Shown: positions 9,422-18,579 of the stretch, piece after piece
Layout: each line of letters opens with the position of its first letter
Position numbering within the stretch: the stretch's first letter is position 1
NCBI GenBank assembly: GCA_012033205.1
Contig: JAAUSO010000014.1
Coordinates: 1-64,000, forward strand
Direction of reading: 5' to 3'
Length of the DNA: 64,000 bases
Source: Richelia sp. SL_2_1
Lineage (GTDB): Bacteria; Cyanobacteriota; Cyanobacteriia; Cyanobacteriales; Nostocaceae
The notes under the pieces: model-generated
Told to the model about the DNA's origin: nothing
Database searches by the model: none
The model's input: only the letters and a program-made list of their open reading frames with translations
Made by a program: the position numbers and the translations under genes

Positions 9422-12400
9422 ATCGAATTCATCAGAAAGTACAGCAGGGAATCGTTAATAATTGCGATCGCACTCAAACCCGTCAAATGGGAATAGCTTT
9501 CCGAGATAATATCGTTTTAGAAAATGGTCAAATACCAACTCGGATGTTACCAATGTATCGTCAGGTATTAAAATCTAATTTGTACTGTCCCTTTACCGGA
9601 CAAACTCAAATTGCAAAGCAATATGGAAATTTAGAAGTCATCGATTATCGGGCTGGTGGAATCAACGCTCCCGGAACCATCGACATTTTACAGGAAATCT
9701 TCGACGATTGTTTGCAATTCCAAGCCAGTTACGACAGCGATTTCTTCCCTTTGGCGGTTGTAGATCAACTCATGGAAGAATACATCGCTCAAATCGAAGC
9801 ATTGATTGCGCTCCAAACTCCATCACAACAGGTAAGCAAGCAACTAACACAAACATCAACAGATGGTGATGTTAAATCGACACTCCAAGAAATAGTAGCC
9901 CAAGTTAGCCATAATTCCATCAATGAGTGCGATATGGATAAAGATATGGAATCGGAATTGGGTGTTGATTCCTTAGAAATTATCCGTATTATTACTAAGC
10001 TAGAAAAAAAATTAGGTAAAGTTAACCGTCAAGCTTTACTTAACTGTAGAACTCTCAGAGAAATGGCTGTGGTTCTGAGCAATCGACAATCTGTATCAGA
10101 AACCCCCAAATCAGTAGAGATGCCTTACTTAGAAATTATCGCACAAGCCCGACGCACCCCCAACGCGATCGCAGTTACCGATGGGGAAACTCAAATCACT
10201 TACCAAGAATTAGATTTACAATCCAACCAAGTTGCTAATTATTTACGTTCTGTGGGAGTTGCTCCGGGTGTATTTGTCGGAATCATGACTCTACGAGGTC
10301 CGTTGATGTTTGTGGGAATTTTAGGTATCCTCAAAGCTGGTGGAACCTACGTTCCCTTAGATCCAATGTATCCCCAAGAAAGAATCAACTATATCCTCGA
10401 ACACGCCCAAATCAAGATTTTACTTAGCCAAAATAGCTTAACTGAAAAATTAGCAGAATGTTCGCTGCAACAATTATCCTTAGAAACCCTAATGTTCTTA
10501 GACAATGGACATAGCAACGAGTATGAGAACAAAATCGCTCAAATAAACAAGCAAACTTGGTCAAATTATTCTGATAGCAAACCACCTTGTGTCAATACTC
10601 CCGACGATTTAATGACAGTATTGTATACCTCCGGTTCCACAGGTAAACCCAAAGGAGTAATGCTCAATCACCGGGGTTACATGAATCGTTTGGTGTGGAT
10701 GCAGAAAACATTTCAATTACAACCAGGAGATAGAGTAGCACAAAAAACCTCTTGCTGCTTTGATATTTCAGTATGGGAAATCTTTTGGCCCCTGATGTAT
10801 GGTTCCACAGTTTGCTCAATAGGAACCAAAACAGTCAAAAATCCCTGGTTACTAGCACAATGGCTGAAAGACAACCGCATCAATATCATGCACTTCGTTC
10901 CCTCCTTATTTGGGGAATTCTGTAACGCCTTAGAAGATGAAACTTGGAGTTTCCCAGACTTACGCTGGTTAATCTTTAGCGGTGAAGCATTACCAGTTAA
11001 CTTTATTCGCAACTGGATTGACAAACATGGCATGAAAACCGGACTTGCCAACCTCTACGGACCTACAGAAGCTTCCATAGACGTAACCGCTCATATTATC
11101 CCACAACGTCCCGGCGAAGACCAAAATAGTATCCCCATCGGTAAACCAATTGATAACGTCTACGTCAAAATCCTCGACGCACAAATGCAGCCAGTAACAC
11201 CGGGAGAAATTGGAGAATTATGGCTTGGTGGAGTACAGTTAGCTAAAGGGTATCTCAAAGATCAAGAGCGTACAGCTGCATCATTCCGTCCCAATCCCTT
11301 TCCCGAAGAAATTCCCGGTGACTTCATCTACAGAACTGGTGACTTAGCAATCCAATATCCTGATGGAAATATTGATTACCACGGACGCATTGATAATCAA
11401 GTAAAAATACGTGGTTTCCGCATCGAATTAGGGGAAATAGAAAGTATTCTCAATAGTCATCCATTGGTTAAAGAAGCCGCAGTCTTAGCTGTAGATTACG
11501 AAAACGGACAAAAAAGATTAGTTGCTTACTTAGTAGGTAATCAAGTAGACCAGCAAACAATCAAACAATACTTAGCTCAACGAGTACCTGATTACATGAT
11601 TCCTCAGCGTTGGGAATGGTTGTCGAGTTTGCCCAAAACCCACAATGGTAAACTAGACCGTAAATCTCTCAAAGCTGATAAAAAAGCAGCAGGGAACAGG
11701 GAACAGGGAATAGAAGTACAATCGCCCTTAAATCAAAATCTACCTCTAGGTTCCGCACAACGCTGGTTAGTAGAATATTTCGAGCCTCCCTATCAATGGA
11801 ATGGTTATACACGTTTTCTATTCCATCAACCCTTGGATGCAGAAACTTTCAACCAAGCAGTAAATCTATTAATCGAACGTCATTCTGCTTTACGTACCGT
11901 ATTCATTTGCGAAAACGAACAATGGACGCAAAAAATACTTACTCCCGAATCAAATCAATGTACTGAATTTTACGATGCCAGGCATTTAACCACAGAACAA
12001 CGAGATAAAGAAATCTGGGAATTAATTCAACAAATCGGTCAAAAATTCCAACTTAATCAATACCCACTATTAAAAATAATTGTTGTTAAAGTTGATGAAT
12101 CTTGCTACGACATATCCTTTGTCGGACATCATATGATTGGGGACTTGCTCAGTAATAAAGTCATCTTTGAGGAACTATGGACAACTTACACCCAACTTTT
12201 GGGAAACCAAAATCCCCAAAATAAACCAGCTACATCTTACGCTGATTACGTAAAAATACTGCAAGAGCAAGAAAAACAAGGAATATTTGCCACTCATGTA
12301 GAATACTGGAAATCCCAATTTCCATCAGCAGACTATAGCCTAAAAATACCCTGCGATGATCAAAAAGGAGCTAATACCGAAGCCACAGCAGCCATAGAAA

Positions 12401-13062
12401 AATTCATCCTTAATCCAGCAAAAACCAGCACCTTGTTACGGTCCGCCAAAAAATACTACAATTGTAGCGTATACACCCTCCTACTGGGGGTACTGTATCG
12501 ACTAACCGCAGAGTGGAGCCGACAATCTTGGGTAGTAATTAGCCATCGCAGCCACGGTAGAACCATAGACAACCAACAAACATTCTTTAACAGTGTTGGT
12601 AACTTTGCGATTAACTTCCCTGTAGGTATCAACATCGAAAATCAAGATAATTGGCAACTAATCCTTGAGCAAATCACAACAAAATTCGACCAACTACCCA
12701 TGAATGGTGTTACCTTTGATTGGATATCCCAACAACTACCCAGTCATATTTATCCCGATAATAATCTGACACCCATCAGAGCCAACTACTTAGGAAATCG
12801 GACTGCTCCCACATACCAAAACTTCGAGTTTACCGAAACAGACACAGACAAACGCTTATCGGCACCCCAGCAAAAACGTACAACACTAGTCGAATTCTTC
12901 TTCTCTTTTACTGATGGAAAATTCAATCTAGAAATAGAATACTCCCAGAACTTCCATAACCAAGCAACCATTCGTCAACTTGGCGATCGCTACTTAGAAT
13001 TATTGCAAGGTATGCTTGCAGTCATATCTTACGCCAGCAACGGTAGCACAGTAAATAGATAA
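9415..13062 (+). CDS. NRPS, C-terminal part: end of C, PCP, serine-type A domain, terminal C (frame-split)
   Basis: The TTG at 9415 is the first start codon in this frame, but homology continues upstream into the preceding frame, so it is probably not a natural start. Order: rest of the first C domain (1-~140); carrier domain with Ser in GVDSLE (~residue 185); A domain (~240-760) with YTSGSTGKPKG, YGPTEAS, YRTGD and NGKLDRK; then a second C domain (~775-1205) with HHMIGDL, where Gly is replaced by Leu. Reading the ten A-domain pocket positions against EntF gives D-I-W-H-I-S-L-I-D-K, close to the serine codes, so L-serine is the predicted substrate. Unusually, the carrier precedes the A domain, no carrier follows it, and the protein ends in a C domain with no thioesterase. 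Release may use the final C domain or a separate enzyme. A terminator-like hairpin follows. Confidence 0.9.
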   Translation: MLNRIHQKVQQGIVNNCDRTQTRQMGIAFRDNIVLENGQIPTRMLPMYRQVLKSNLYCPFTGQTQIAKQYGNLEVIDYRAGGINAPGTIDILQEIFDDCLQFQASYDSDFFPLAVVDQLMEEYIAQIEALIALQTPSQQVSKQLTQTSTDGDVKSTLQEIVAQVSHNSINECDMDKDMESELGVDSLEIIRIITKLEKKLGKVNRQALLNCRTLREMAVVLSNRQSVSETPKSVEMPYLEIIAQARRTPNAIAVTDGETQITYQELDLQSNQVANYLRSVGVAPGVFVGIMTLRGPLMFVGILGILKAGGTYVPLDPMYPQERINYILEHAQIKILLSQNSLTEKLAECSLQQLSLETLMFLDNGHSNEYENKIAQINKQTWSNYSDSKPPCVNTPDDLMTVLYTSGSTGKPKGVMLNHRGYMNRLVWMQKTFQLQPGDRVAQKTSCCFDISVWEIFWPLMYGSTVCSIGTKTVKNPWLLAQWLKDNRINIMHFVPSLFGEFCNALEDETWSFPDLRWLIFSGEALPVNFIRNWIDKHGMKTGLANLYGPTEASIDVTAHIIPQRPGEDQNSIPIGKPIDNVYVKILDAQMQPVTPGEIGELWLGGVQLAKGYLKDQERTAASFRPNPFPEEIPGDFIYRTGDLAIQYPDGNIDYHGRIDNQVKIRGFRIELGEIESILNSHPLVKEAAVLAVDYENGQKRLVAYLVGNQVDQQTIKQYLAQRVPDYMIPQRWEWLSSLPKTHNGKLDRKSLKADKKAAGNREQGIEVQSPLNQNLPLGSAQRWLVEYFEPPYQWNGYTRFLFHQPLDAETFNQAVNLLIERHSALRTVFICENEQWTQKILTPESNQCTEFYDARHLTTEQRDKEIWELIQQIGQKFQLNQYPLLKIIVVKVDESCYDISFVGHHMIGDLLSNKVIFEELWTTYTQLLGNQNPQNKPATSYADYVKILQEQEKQGIFATHVEYWKSQFPSADYSLKIPCDDQKGANTEATAAIEKFILNPAKTSTLLRSAKKYYNCSVYTLLLGVLYRLTAEWSRQSWVVISHRSHGRTIDNQQTFFNSVGNFAINFPVGINIENQDNWQLILEQITTKFDQLPMNGVTFDWISQQLPSHIYPDNNLTPIRANYLGNRTAPTYQNFEFTETDTDKRLSAPQQKRTTLVEFFFSFTDGKFNLEIEYSQNFHNQATIRQLGDRYLELLQGMLAVISYASNGSTVNR

Positions 13063-13101
13063 ATCTTAACATAACCCTCATGGGGGGTTTGTTTGGTGTT
13101 C

Positions 13102-13134
13102 AGATGCCCGACTTCTTGAAGAAGTCGGGCATCT
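13102..13134 (+). terminator. Perfect 16-bp hairpin after the NRPS gene
   Basis: AGATGCCCGACTTCTT is followed, after one base, by its exact reverse complement AAGAAGTCGGGCATCT, 40 bp after the NRPS stop. There is no clear T-run, so it may also be a dispersed palindromic repeat; either way it separates the PKS/NRPS unit from the thioesterase unit. Confidence 0.6.
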
Positions 13135-13175
13135 AAATTATCGGGGTTTCGGTTATCCAATAAATCAATTCACGT

Positions 13176-13261
13176 CAAACGAATATACTATTTTATCGAA
13201 ACATTTTCCATTGAAAGTATATTTAGCATCGTTTAACCTGATTAATGTAGTTGATTAATTG
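13176..13261 (+). promoter_or_regulatory. Duplicated upstream block, copy 2 (before the thioesterase gene)
   Basis: The direct-repeat partner of 536-620, with the core CCATTGAAAGTATATTTAGC and TTAACCTGATTAATGTAGTT. It ends ~85 bp before the thioesterase ATG. Duplication of this block at the head of both units suggests common control of synthesis and of editing/export. Confidence 0.55.
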
Positions 13262-13345
13262 AATTAAATGCAAATGCCTCAAAAATTAAATTAACCAAGT
13301 AAATATCTATTAAAAAAATATTAGCAATTTACCCATATAAACAAG

Positions 13346-14104
13346 ATGAAAACACAACATAAATTGACTTCTTGGATTAGCTGTCCTAAACCAAATCCGC
13401 GAGCGACTCTCAAATTATTCTGCTTTCCCTGTGCGGGAGGTACAACTTCACCATATAGTAAATGGCATAAATATTTACCAGAAGAAATAGAGATTAACTT
13501 GATTCAACTTCCCGGAAGAAGTTATCGAATAGAAGAACCACTTTTTACGAATTTCTTGCCACTTATCAAAACAATCACATCAGAAATTAAACCTTATTTA
13601 AATAAACCATTTGCCTTTTTTGGTCATAGTATGGGTGCAACCCTTGCCTTTGAAATTGCCCGTCAATTACGTCGTGAAAATCATTTGATTCCAACTCATT
13701 TATTTGTTGCTGCTTGTCCTGCTCCTCATAGCCCCATCAAGAAACCTTTTATCCATAAATTACCAGAAACCCAATTTATCACAGAACTGCAAAATCGTTA
13801 TAATGCCATACCTCAATCAATTTTGAATAACAAGGAATTAATGCAAATGTTTCTCCCTTGTTTGCGAGCAGATTTTACAATGATTGAAACATATTTGTAT
13901 GGGCTTGAAAAACCACTTGATTGTCCAATAACTGTATTTGGAGGCTTACAAGATAAAGCAATTAGTATGAATAACTTAGAATATTGGTGCGTGAATACTA
14001 ATGATATTTTCAAATTGGAAATATTTCCAGGAGACCATTTTTTCTTACATCATTCTCAATCATCTTTTTTACAATCATTATCTCAAAAATTTCCGAAATT
14101 TTAA
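13346..14104 (+). CDS. Type II thioesterase
   Basis: An alpha/beta-hydrolase of 252 residues, the usual size for stand-alone (type II) thioesterases that clear wrongly loaded PKS/NRPS carrier domains. Seen: the N-terminal CFPCAGG motif, the nucleophile Ser in GHSMG (~residue 94), and the late His in PGDHFF (~residue 231). It follows the NRPS gene in the same direction but behind a hairpin and its own upstream block, so it probably starts a second unit with the exporter. As the synthase proteins end in a C domain and not in a thioesterase, this enzyme might also take part in release, but editing is the standard role of the family. Confidence 0.92.
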   Translation: MKTQHKLTSWISCPKPNPRATLKLFCFPCAGGTTSPYSKWHKYLPEEIEINLIQLPGRSYRIEEPLFTNFLPLIKTITSEIKPYLNKPFAFFGHSMGATLAFEIARQLRRENHLIPTHLFVAACPAPHSPIKKPFIHKLPETQFITELQNRYNAIPQSILNNKELMQMFLPCLRADFTMIETYLYGLEKPLDCPITVFGGLQDKAISMNNLEYWCVNTNDIFKLEIFPGDHFFLHHSQSSFLQSLSQKFPKF

Positions 14105-14248
14105 CAGGAGAATTACGGATTAATTACAGCAACAAGCAAATAGCATAAGTCTACCTTTAGAAATTAAAGATATAAATAATTGATTTTTTATATCTGTAAA
14201 TAATGAAAAAAACCGTAATTGTACTCCTGAACACTACTTCCTAAATCA

Positions 14249-14497
14249 ATGAAACTATCTCAAACCAAAAAAACTAACTCAATATTCTCCAACGGGTTAT
14301 TAGCCCTATACATAATTGCTTTTTTAACAGGTATTTCATTAGGATTTTTTAATCCTTTTATCTCAACCTTAATGGCTCAAAATAAAGTCAATGAAATCTA
14401 TATAGGAGCGAATTCTACCGTCTATTTTCTTGTCATAGCCCTAGTAACTCCCTTCGTACCAAAATATTACGTAGATTTGGATTGGCTAAAACAATGA
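14249..14497 (+). CDS. MFS transporter, N-terminal fragment (frame-split)
   Basis: Codes for the first two membrane segments of a major facilitator transporter (ALYIIAFLTGISLGFF and the helix at VYFLVIALVTPFV), then goes out of frame in TATTACGTAGATTTGG. With one extra A in the run CCAAAATATT the protein would read PKILRRFGLAKTMIFGF, the expected basic loop between helices 2 and 3, joining directly to the next entry. It is therefore the start of one transporter gene spanning 14249-15411 with an apparent single-base loss at ~14463. Confidence 0.85.
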   Translation: MKLSQTKKTNSIFSNGLLALYIIAFLTGISLGFFNPFISTLMAQNKVNEIYIGANSTVYFLVIALVTPFVPKYYVDLDWLKQ

Positions 14498-15411
14498 TAT
14501 TTGGCTTCGTATTAATGGCAGTTTCTGCATCTCTATTTCCCATGACAACACAACTACCATTATGGTTTTTAATCCGTATTTTTATGGGTATAGCTTGCTG
14601 TTTGTATTTAGTTAGTGGACAAACCGCATTGAATTATTTGTCTCACGAAGGTAATAGAGCAATGGTTAACGGAATTAATGCTCTAGCTTTAACTTTTGGC
14701 TTTGGTGTTGGACCTCTTTTTGGTTCTTCACTCTATCAAATTTCCCCACAACTTTCTTTCTACTTTGGTAGCCTTGTAATTCTGAGCGGAGTAATTGTAG
14801 TTTGGATTGGTTTACCTCAAAAAAGTATTAGTTTTCAAACATCTACTCACACCAAAATTCTCAGCAAACTTAAACTTCCTCTAGTTGGTGCATTTGCCTA
14901 TGGCTTTGCTGAATCTACCTTAGTCAGCTTATATCCAGTATTTTTGTTAAAACAAAATTACAGTGTAGATAAAATTGGTGCTACTTTGGCTATTTTTATA
15001 GTTGGTGGTTTGATTTCTACCGTTCCAATTGCTTATATTGGAGACAAATATGGTCGATTAAAAACCCTGTTCTTTGCTGCTTGTATTGTACTCTTTTCAT
15101 TTATATTTCTTTCCTTTAGTTACAATATTACTGCTACTAATATATTTGCATTTACTGTAGGGGCAGGATTTTCTCCCATTCTACCTTTAGCAATCGCCTT
15201 AATTGGTGAAAGCATTTCTCAACATCAACTTTCCACAGGTACTTCTATATTTATGGGTACTTATAGTTTTGGATGTACCGCAGGACCAATACTTTCTTCC
15301 TTTGTGATGCAAAGTATTGGCGACCGTTACATATTTAGTTTAGTAATAATCAGCTTTTCAATCTTTTCATCCTACATATTCAAAAAAATTATGCAGGTAA
15401 AAACAATCTAA
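14482..15411 (+). CDS. MFS transporter, main part (frame-split)
   Basis: The remaining ~10 membrane helices of a 12-helix major facilitator protein, including the central loop motif YIGDKYGRLKTLFF between helices 8 and 9. The given start lies inside the loop after helix 2 and is unlikely to be natural; the true start is the ATG at 14249. Position after the thioesterase makes it the likely exporter of the PKS/NRPS product or a self-resistance pump, by context only. If the frame break is real, the pump would lack its first two helices and would probably not work. Confidence 0.88.
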   Translation: MAKTMIFGFVLMAVSASLFPMTTQLPLWFLIRIFMGIACCLYLVSGQTALNYLSHEGNRAMVNGINALALTFGFGVGPLFGSSLYQISPQLSFYFGSLVILSGVIVVWIGLPQKSISFQTSTHTKILSKLKLPLVGAFAYGFAESTLVSLYPVFLLKQNYSVDKIGATLAIFIVGGLISTVPIAYIGDKYGRLKTLFFAACIVLFSFIFLSFSYNITATNIFAFTVGAGFSPILPLAIALIGESISQHQLSTGTSIFMGTYSFGCTAGPILSSFVMQSIGDRYIFSLVIISFSIFSSYIFKKIMQVKTI

Positions 15412-15484
15412 TTTTAAAAGTTTCTGTGAACTCCATATTAATCTTTTCCTCGCGTTCTCTGTTATCTTTTACATATCATCAAGG

Positions 15485-16201
15485 ATGAATTTTATGTCTA
15501 CTTCTCCATCTATGTACCGTATTACCGCACTTTTGTTAATTATTGAAAGCCTAGTTTTGTTTATACCAATAATTGTTCTTGGTCAAGCAATAGACTGGCC
15601 CGCTAGTTTAAGTCAACCTGCGAGTACAGTTTTACCCTTATTAGTAGAACAATCCCAACCAGTTTTTATCGGTTATTTCACTTACCTAATCTATTCAGTA
15701 CTGTTTTATCCGATTTCACTGCTGACTATCCAAATCCTTAAAAGCAAAAGTAATAACAATCCTTATCTGAATTTGGCAGTTGGATTTGGTATTGCTTCAA
15801 TGATTTGCCGTACTTTAGGCATTATACGATGGCTTGCTCCCATGCCTCTGATGGCAAAAATTTACGTGCAGCCTTCAACCTCAGAAACAACCCGAACTGC
15901 GATAGACGTAGTTTATCAAGCTCTTAATCAATATGGAGGTTCTATCGGTGAAGTCTTAGGAGTGAGTTTATTTACAACATTATGGCTAATCATTGTTTCC
16001 GTGACAATTCTCAAAACTAGAATTCTACCGCGCTGGCTTGGTATGTTCGGATTCATTTCTAGTATGCTGTTGACAACTCAGTTAGTGGAATTATTCGGTA
16101 TAGATACTGGCTCTTTTATTGCAGTCTCAGTAAGTGTCTTTCAGCTATGGTTATTAGCTATGGGAATTGCCTGTTGCTGCGCTCTTTCAAATTCAAAATA
16201 G
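15485..16201 (+). CDS. DUF4386-like integral membrane protein
   Basis: A protein of 238 residues with about six hydrophobic helices and short loops, matching the general shape of DUF4386 proteins. An RBS-like AAGGA precedes the ATG; a second Met three codons on is an alternative start. It sits 73 bp after the transporter in the same direction, so it may be the last gene of the thioesterase/exporter unit. No catalytic residues are apparent and its role is unknown. Confidence 0.65.
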   Translation: MNFMSTSPSMYRITALLLIIESLVLFIPIIVLGQAIDWPASLSQPASTVLPLLVEQSQPVFIGYFTYLIYSVLFYPISLLTIQILKSKSNNNPYLNLAVGFGIASMICRTLGIIRWLAPMPLMAKIYVQPSTSETTRTAIDVVYQALNQYGGSIGEVLGVSLFTTLWLIIVSVTILKTRILPRWLGMFGFISSMLLTTQLVELFGIDTGSFIAVSVSVFQLWLLAMGIACCCALSNSK

Positions 16202-16355
16202 TTAGAAAGCAAATTATGCTTGATTTGATCAATGGTAGTAATTGTCTATGTTTGTTTACATTTATGGCAAAAAGATTTAATACTCGTAGTTAGGAATCTG
16301 CTTAATGGCAATGTGCCAGTTGCGTAAGCCCTGGACGGTTATGGTAACATTGGTT

Positions 16356-16760
16356 TTACTTTGGTTGGTTGGCACGAAATTCGATATCTTCAAGTGTTTG
16401 CAGTAAGAGACGCTTGGCTTGCATTTCCCAACCTAATTTCTGAATTTTGATCGCAGCAAAAGTACCACCGATAGCAGCCAACAAGCCGATGGGTTGATTT
16501 AGTGAAATTCCTAGCAATAAGCCCAAGCCAGCGATTCCCCAAAACGGTAAAGCTACTGTTTGCCGCTGTTCTTCAATAATTTTATTTAGTTCACCCTTTA
16601 AGGGCATTTGAGTTAATAATGCTTCTTTTACCTCTCGCTGTTCTGCCATTGGTACAGATAAACAAATCTTCCGCCGTAGTTTTTCAATTTTACGGGCATC
16701 CGTGCTGTATTCTGTAAGTTCATCAAGAGTCATTAACAACAAACGTTTTAATTGTTCCAT
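16356..16760 (-). CDS. Hypothetical membrane protein
   Basis: 134 residues: a charged helical N-terminal half (EKLRRKICLSVPMAEQREVK), then two hydrophobic stretches around LPFWGIAGLGLLLGISL and GLLAAIGGTFAAI, then a short helical tail. I do not recognise the family beyond a general cyanobacterial membrane protein. It is convergent with the PKS-side genes and lies just outside them, so it is probably unrelated to product formation. Confidence 0.6.
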   Translation of the reverse strand: MEQLKRLLLMTLDELTEYSTDARKIEKLRRKICLSVPMAEQREVKEALLTQMPLKGELNKIIEEQRQTVALPFWGIAGLGLLLGISLNQPIGLLAAIGGTFAAIKIQKLGWEMQAKRLLLQTLEDIEFRANQPK

Positions 16761-16918
16761 TCTGGTTGCATTGTGTGATTTAAATACCTGATATTTATTT
16801 TTACATAAAAAGCTACCAGTATGACTGAGGTAAAATCAACAATGTTACACCTGACATCTTGCGCCATTCTCAACTAGCGGATTGCGCTGATTGCCAAATA
16901 AAAAAGATGCAGTTCATA

Positions 16919-17040
16919 TATAGCGGTTTTTGGTTGAATAGAATACAGATGAACCTCACCCCCTTCCCCTCTCCTTGCTAAGGAGAGGGGTGGAAGCAGA
17001 GGGGTGAGGTTGGGAGTGTATTGGACTCAACTGTCAACTG
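16919..17040 (-). repeat. Dispersed hairpin repeat, right copy of the inverted pair
   Basis: Reverse-complement partner of 73-200, ending 7 bp after the pepP stop codon. The central hairpin and the GGTGAGGTTGGGAGTGTATT segment are conserved exactly. The gap 16761-17046 holds nothing else recognisable except a TGACATCTTGCGCCA motif, a version of which is also seen at 24531. Confidence 0.85.
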
Positions 17041-17046
17041 TCCCAA

Positions 17047-18354
17047 TTATCTTTCCATATCCTGAAGTTCCTTATCAACTCCCTTCGTTAACACTTCACA
17101 TCCCTCTTGTGTGACTAAAACATCATCTTCAATACGAATCCCAATTCCCATCCATTTTTGATCTACTTGCGGTTGTTCTTCAGCGGGTTTGGCTCCGGGT
17201 ACAATATAAATACCGGGTTCTACTGTCAAAACTTGTCCAGGTTGCAGAATCAACGGGTTATCTCCATGTTGGTAAACACCCACATCGTGGACATCTAAAC
17301 CCAACCAATGTCCAGTACGGTGCATATAATAAGGTTTATATTTTTCTTCTTCAATCAACTTATCAACTTCACCTTTGAGAATACCCAATTCCACCATTCC
17401 TTCTACAAGTACCCGTAAAGCGGTATCGTGAATTAAATTGTAAGCATTACCAGGTTTAACTTGAGCAATTGCTTGTTTTTGTGCTGATAAAACTAATTCA
17501 TACAATATTTTTTGTTCTTCAGTAAATTTACCACCCACGGGAAATGTGCGAGTAATATCAGAATTATAATAATCATAAGAACAACCCGCATCAATTAAAA
17601 GTAAATCTCCATCTTGCATTTGACGGTTATTTTCGATGTAATGTAGTATGCAGGAATTAGCACCGGATGCCACAATTGAAGGATATGCAGGTCCCAAAGC
17701 ACCGTGTTTTCTAAAAATGCGCTCCATCTCTGCTTGAATTTCGTATTCGTAAACACCCGGCTTCGCGATTTCAAAAGCTAAATTATGGGCTTCCACAGCA
17801 ATATCGGCGGCTTTTCGCATTAATGCCAATTCCGATTCGGTTTTCACCATCCGCATACTGTGTAAAATAGTGCAAGTATCTTGAATTGCCGTCGGACCTA
17901 TACCACGTTTGGGATAAACTCGCAATAACCTTTGGTAATGATTGAGGACAGTTTGATTAAAAGATTTATCTCGTCCGAAGCGGTAATAAATTCGATCTGC
18001 GTTTGATAAATATTGGGGTAATTTTTCGTTAAGTTCGTTGATGGGGTAAGCTTCATCAGCCCCGTAAATTGATTTTGCTGCATCTACCCCAGTTACATAA
18101 CCGCTCCAAACTTCCTTGGTGATATCCTTGGGTTGTACGAACAATATAAATTTATGTTCTTCGTGATGAGGAGCTAAAACCGCTACAGCTTCGGCTTCAT
18201 TAAGTCCAGTTAAATATAAAAAGTCACTATCTTGACGGTAAGCATATTCTACATCATTGTGCATTACAGCCATAGGCGCACTGCGAAAAATTGCTGTACC
18301 GTTACCAATCTTTGACATTAATGCTTCCCGACGCTGGCGATATTCTGCTTGCAT
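17047..18354 (-). CDS. pepP: Xaa-Pro aminopeptidase (aminopeptidase P)
   Basis: A cytosolic M24-family metallopeptidase that removes N-terminal residues preceding proline. The 435-residue length fits bacterial PepP. The N-terminal aminopeptidase P domain is seen at YRQRREALMSKI through DFLYLTGLNE. The catalytic domain carries the two-metal ligands: Asp in LLIDAG, Asp in NSDITRTFP, His in HRTGHWLGLDVHDVG, Glu in LTVEPGIYI and Glu in GIRIEDDVLVT. All are intact. It is transcribed toward the inverted repeat and has no operon partner. Confidence 0.95.
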   Translation of the reverse strand: MQAEYRQRREALMSKIGNGTAIFRSAPMAVMHNDVEYAYRQDSDFLYLTGLNEAEAVAVLAPHHEEHKFILFVQPKDITKEVWSGYVTGVDAAKSIYGADEAYPINELNEKLPQYLSNADRIYYRFGRDKSFNQTVLNHYQRLLRVYPKRGIGPTAIQDTCTILHSMRMVKTESELALMRKAADIAVEAHNLAFEIAKPGVYEYEIQAEMERIFRKHGALGPAYPSIVASGANSCILHYIENNRQMQDGDLLLIDAGCSYDYYNSDITRTFPVGGKFTEEQKILYELVLSAQKQAIAQVKPGNAYNLIHDTALRVLVEGMVELGILKGEVDKLIEEEKYKPYYMHRTGHWLGLDVHDVGVYQHGDNPLILQPGQVLTVEPGIYIVPGAKPAEEQPQVDQKWMGIGIRIEDDVLVTQEGCEVLTKGVDKELQDMER

Positions 18355-18579
18355 AGTTATCCGATATGGTGTTGTATGTTTCTAAGGTAATATATTCCCA
18401 CAGAGATGAGGATAGCTTCCCTTACACTGCGATCGCAATGCATAAAAATCAAATAAACATCAAATAAAAATCCCCAAATATTGCCAATATGGCAACCATT
18501 TTCTGAAAAAATCAATTTAAATATTGAGTATTTCATCTAGATTCTTCATCTTATATGAAGAAACATAAATACTAAATTA

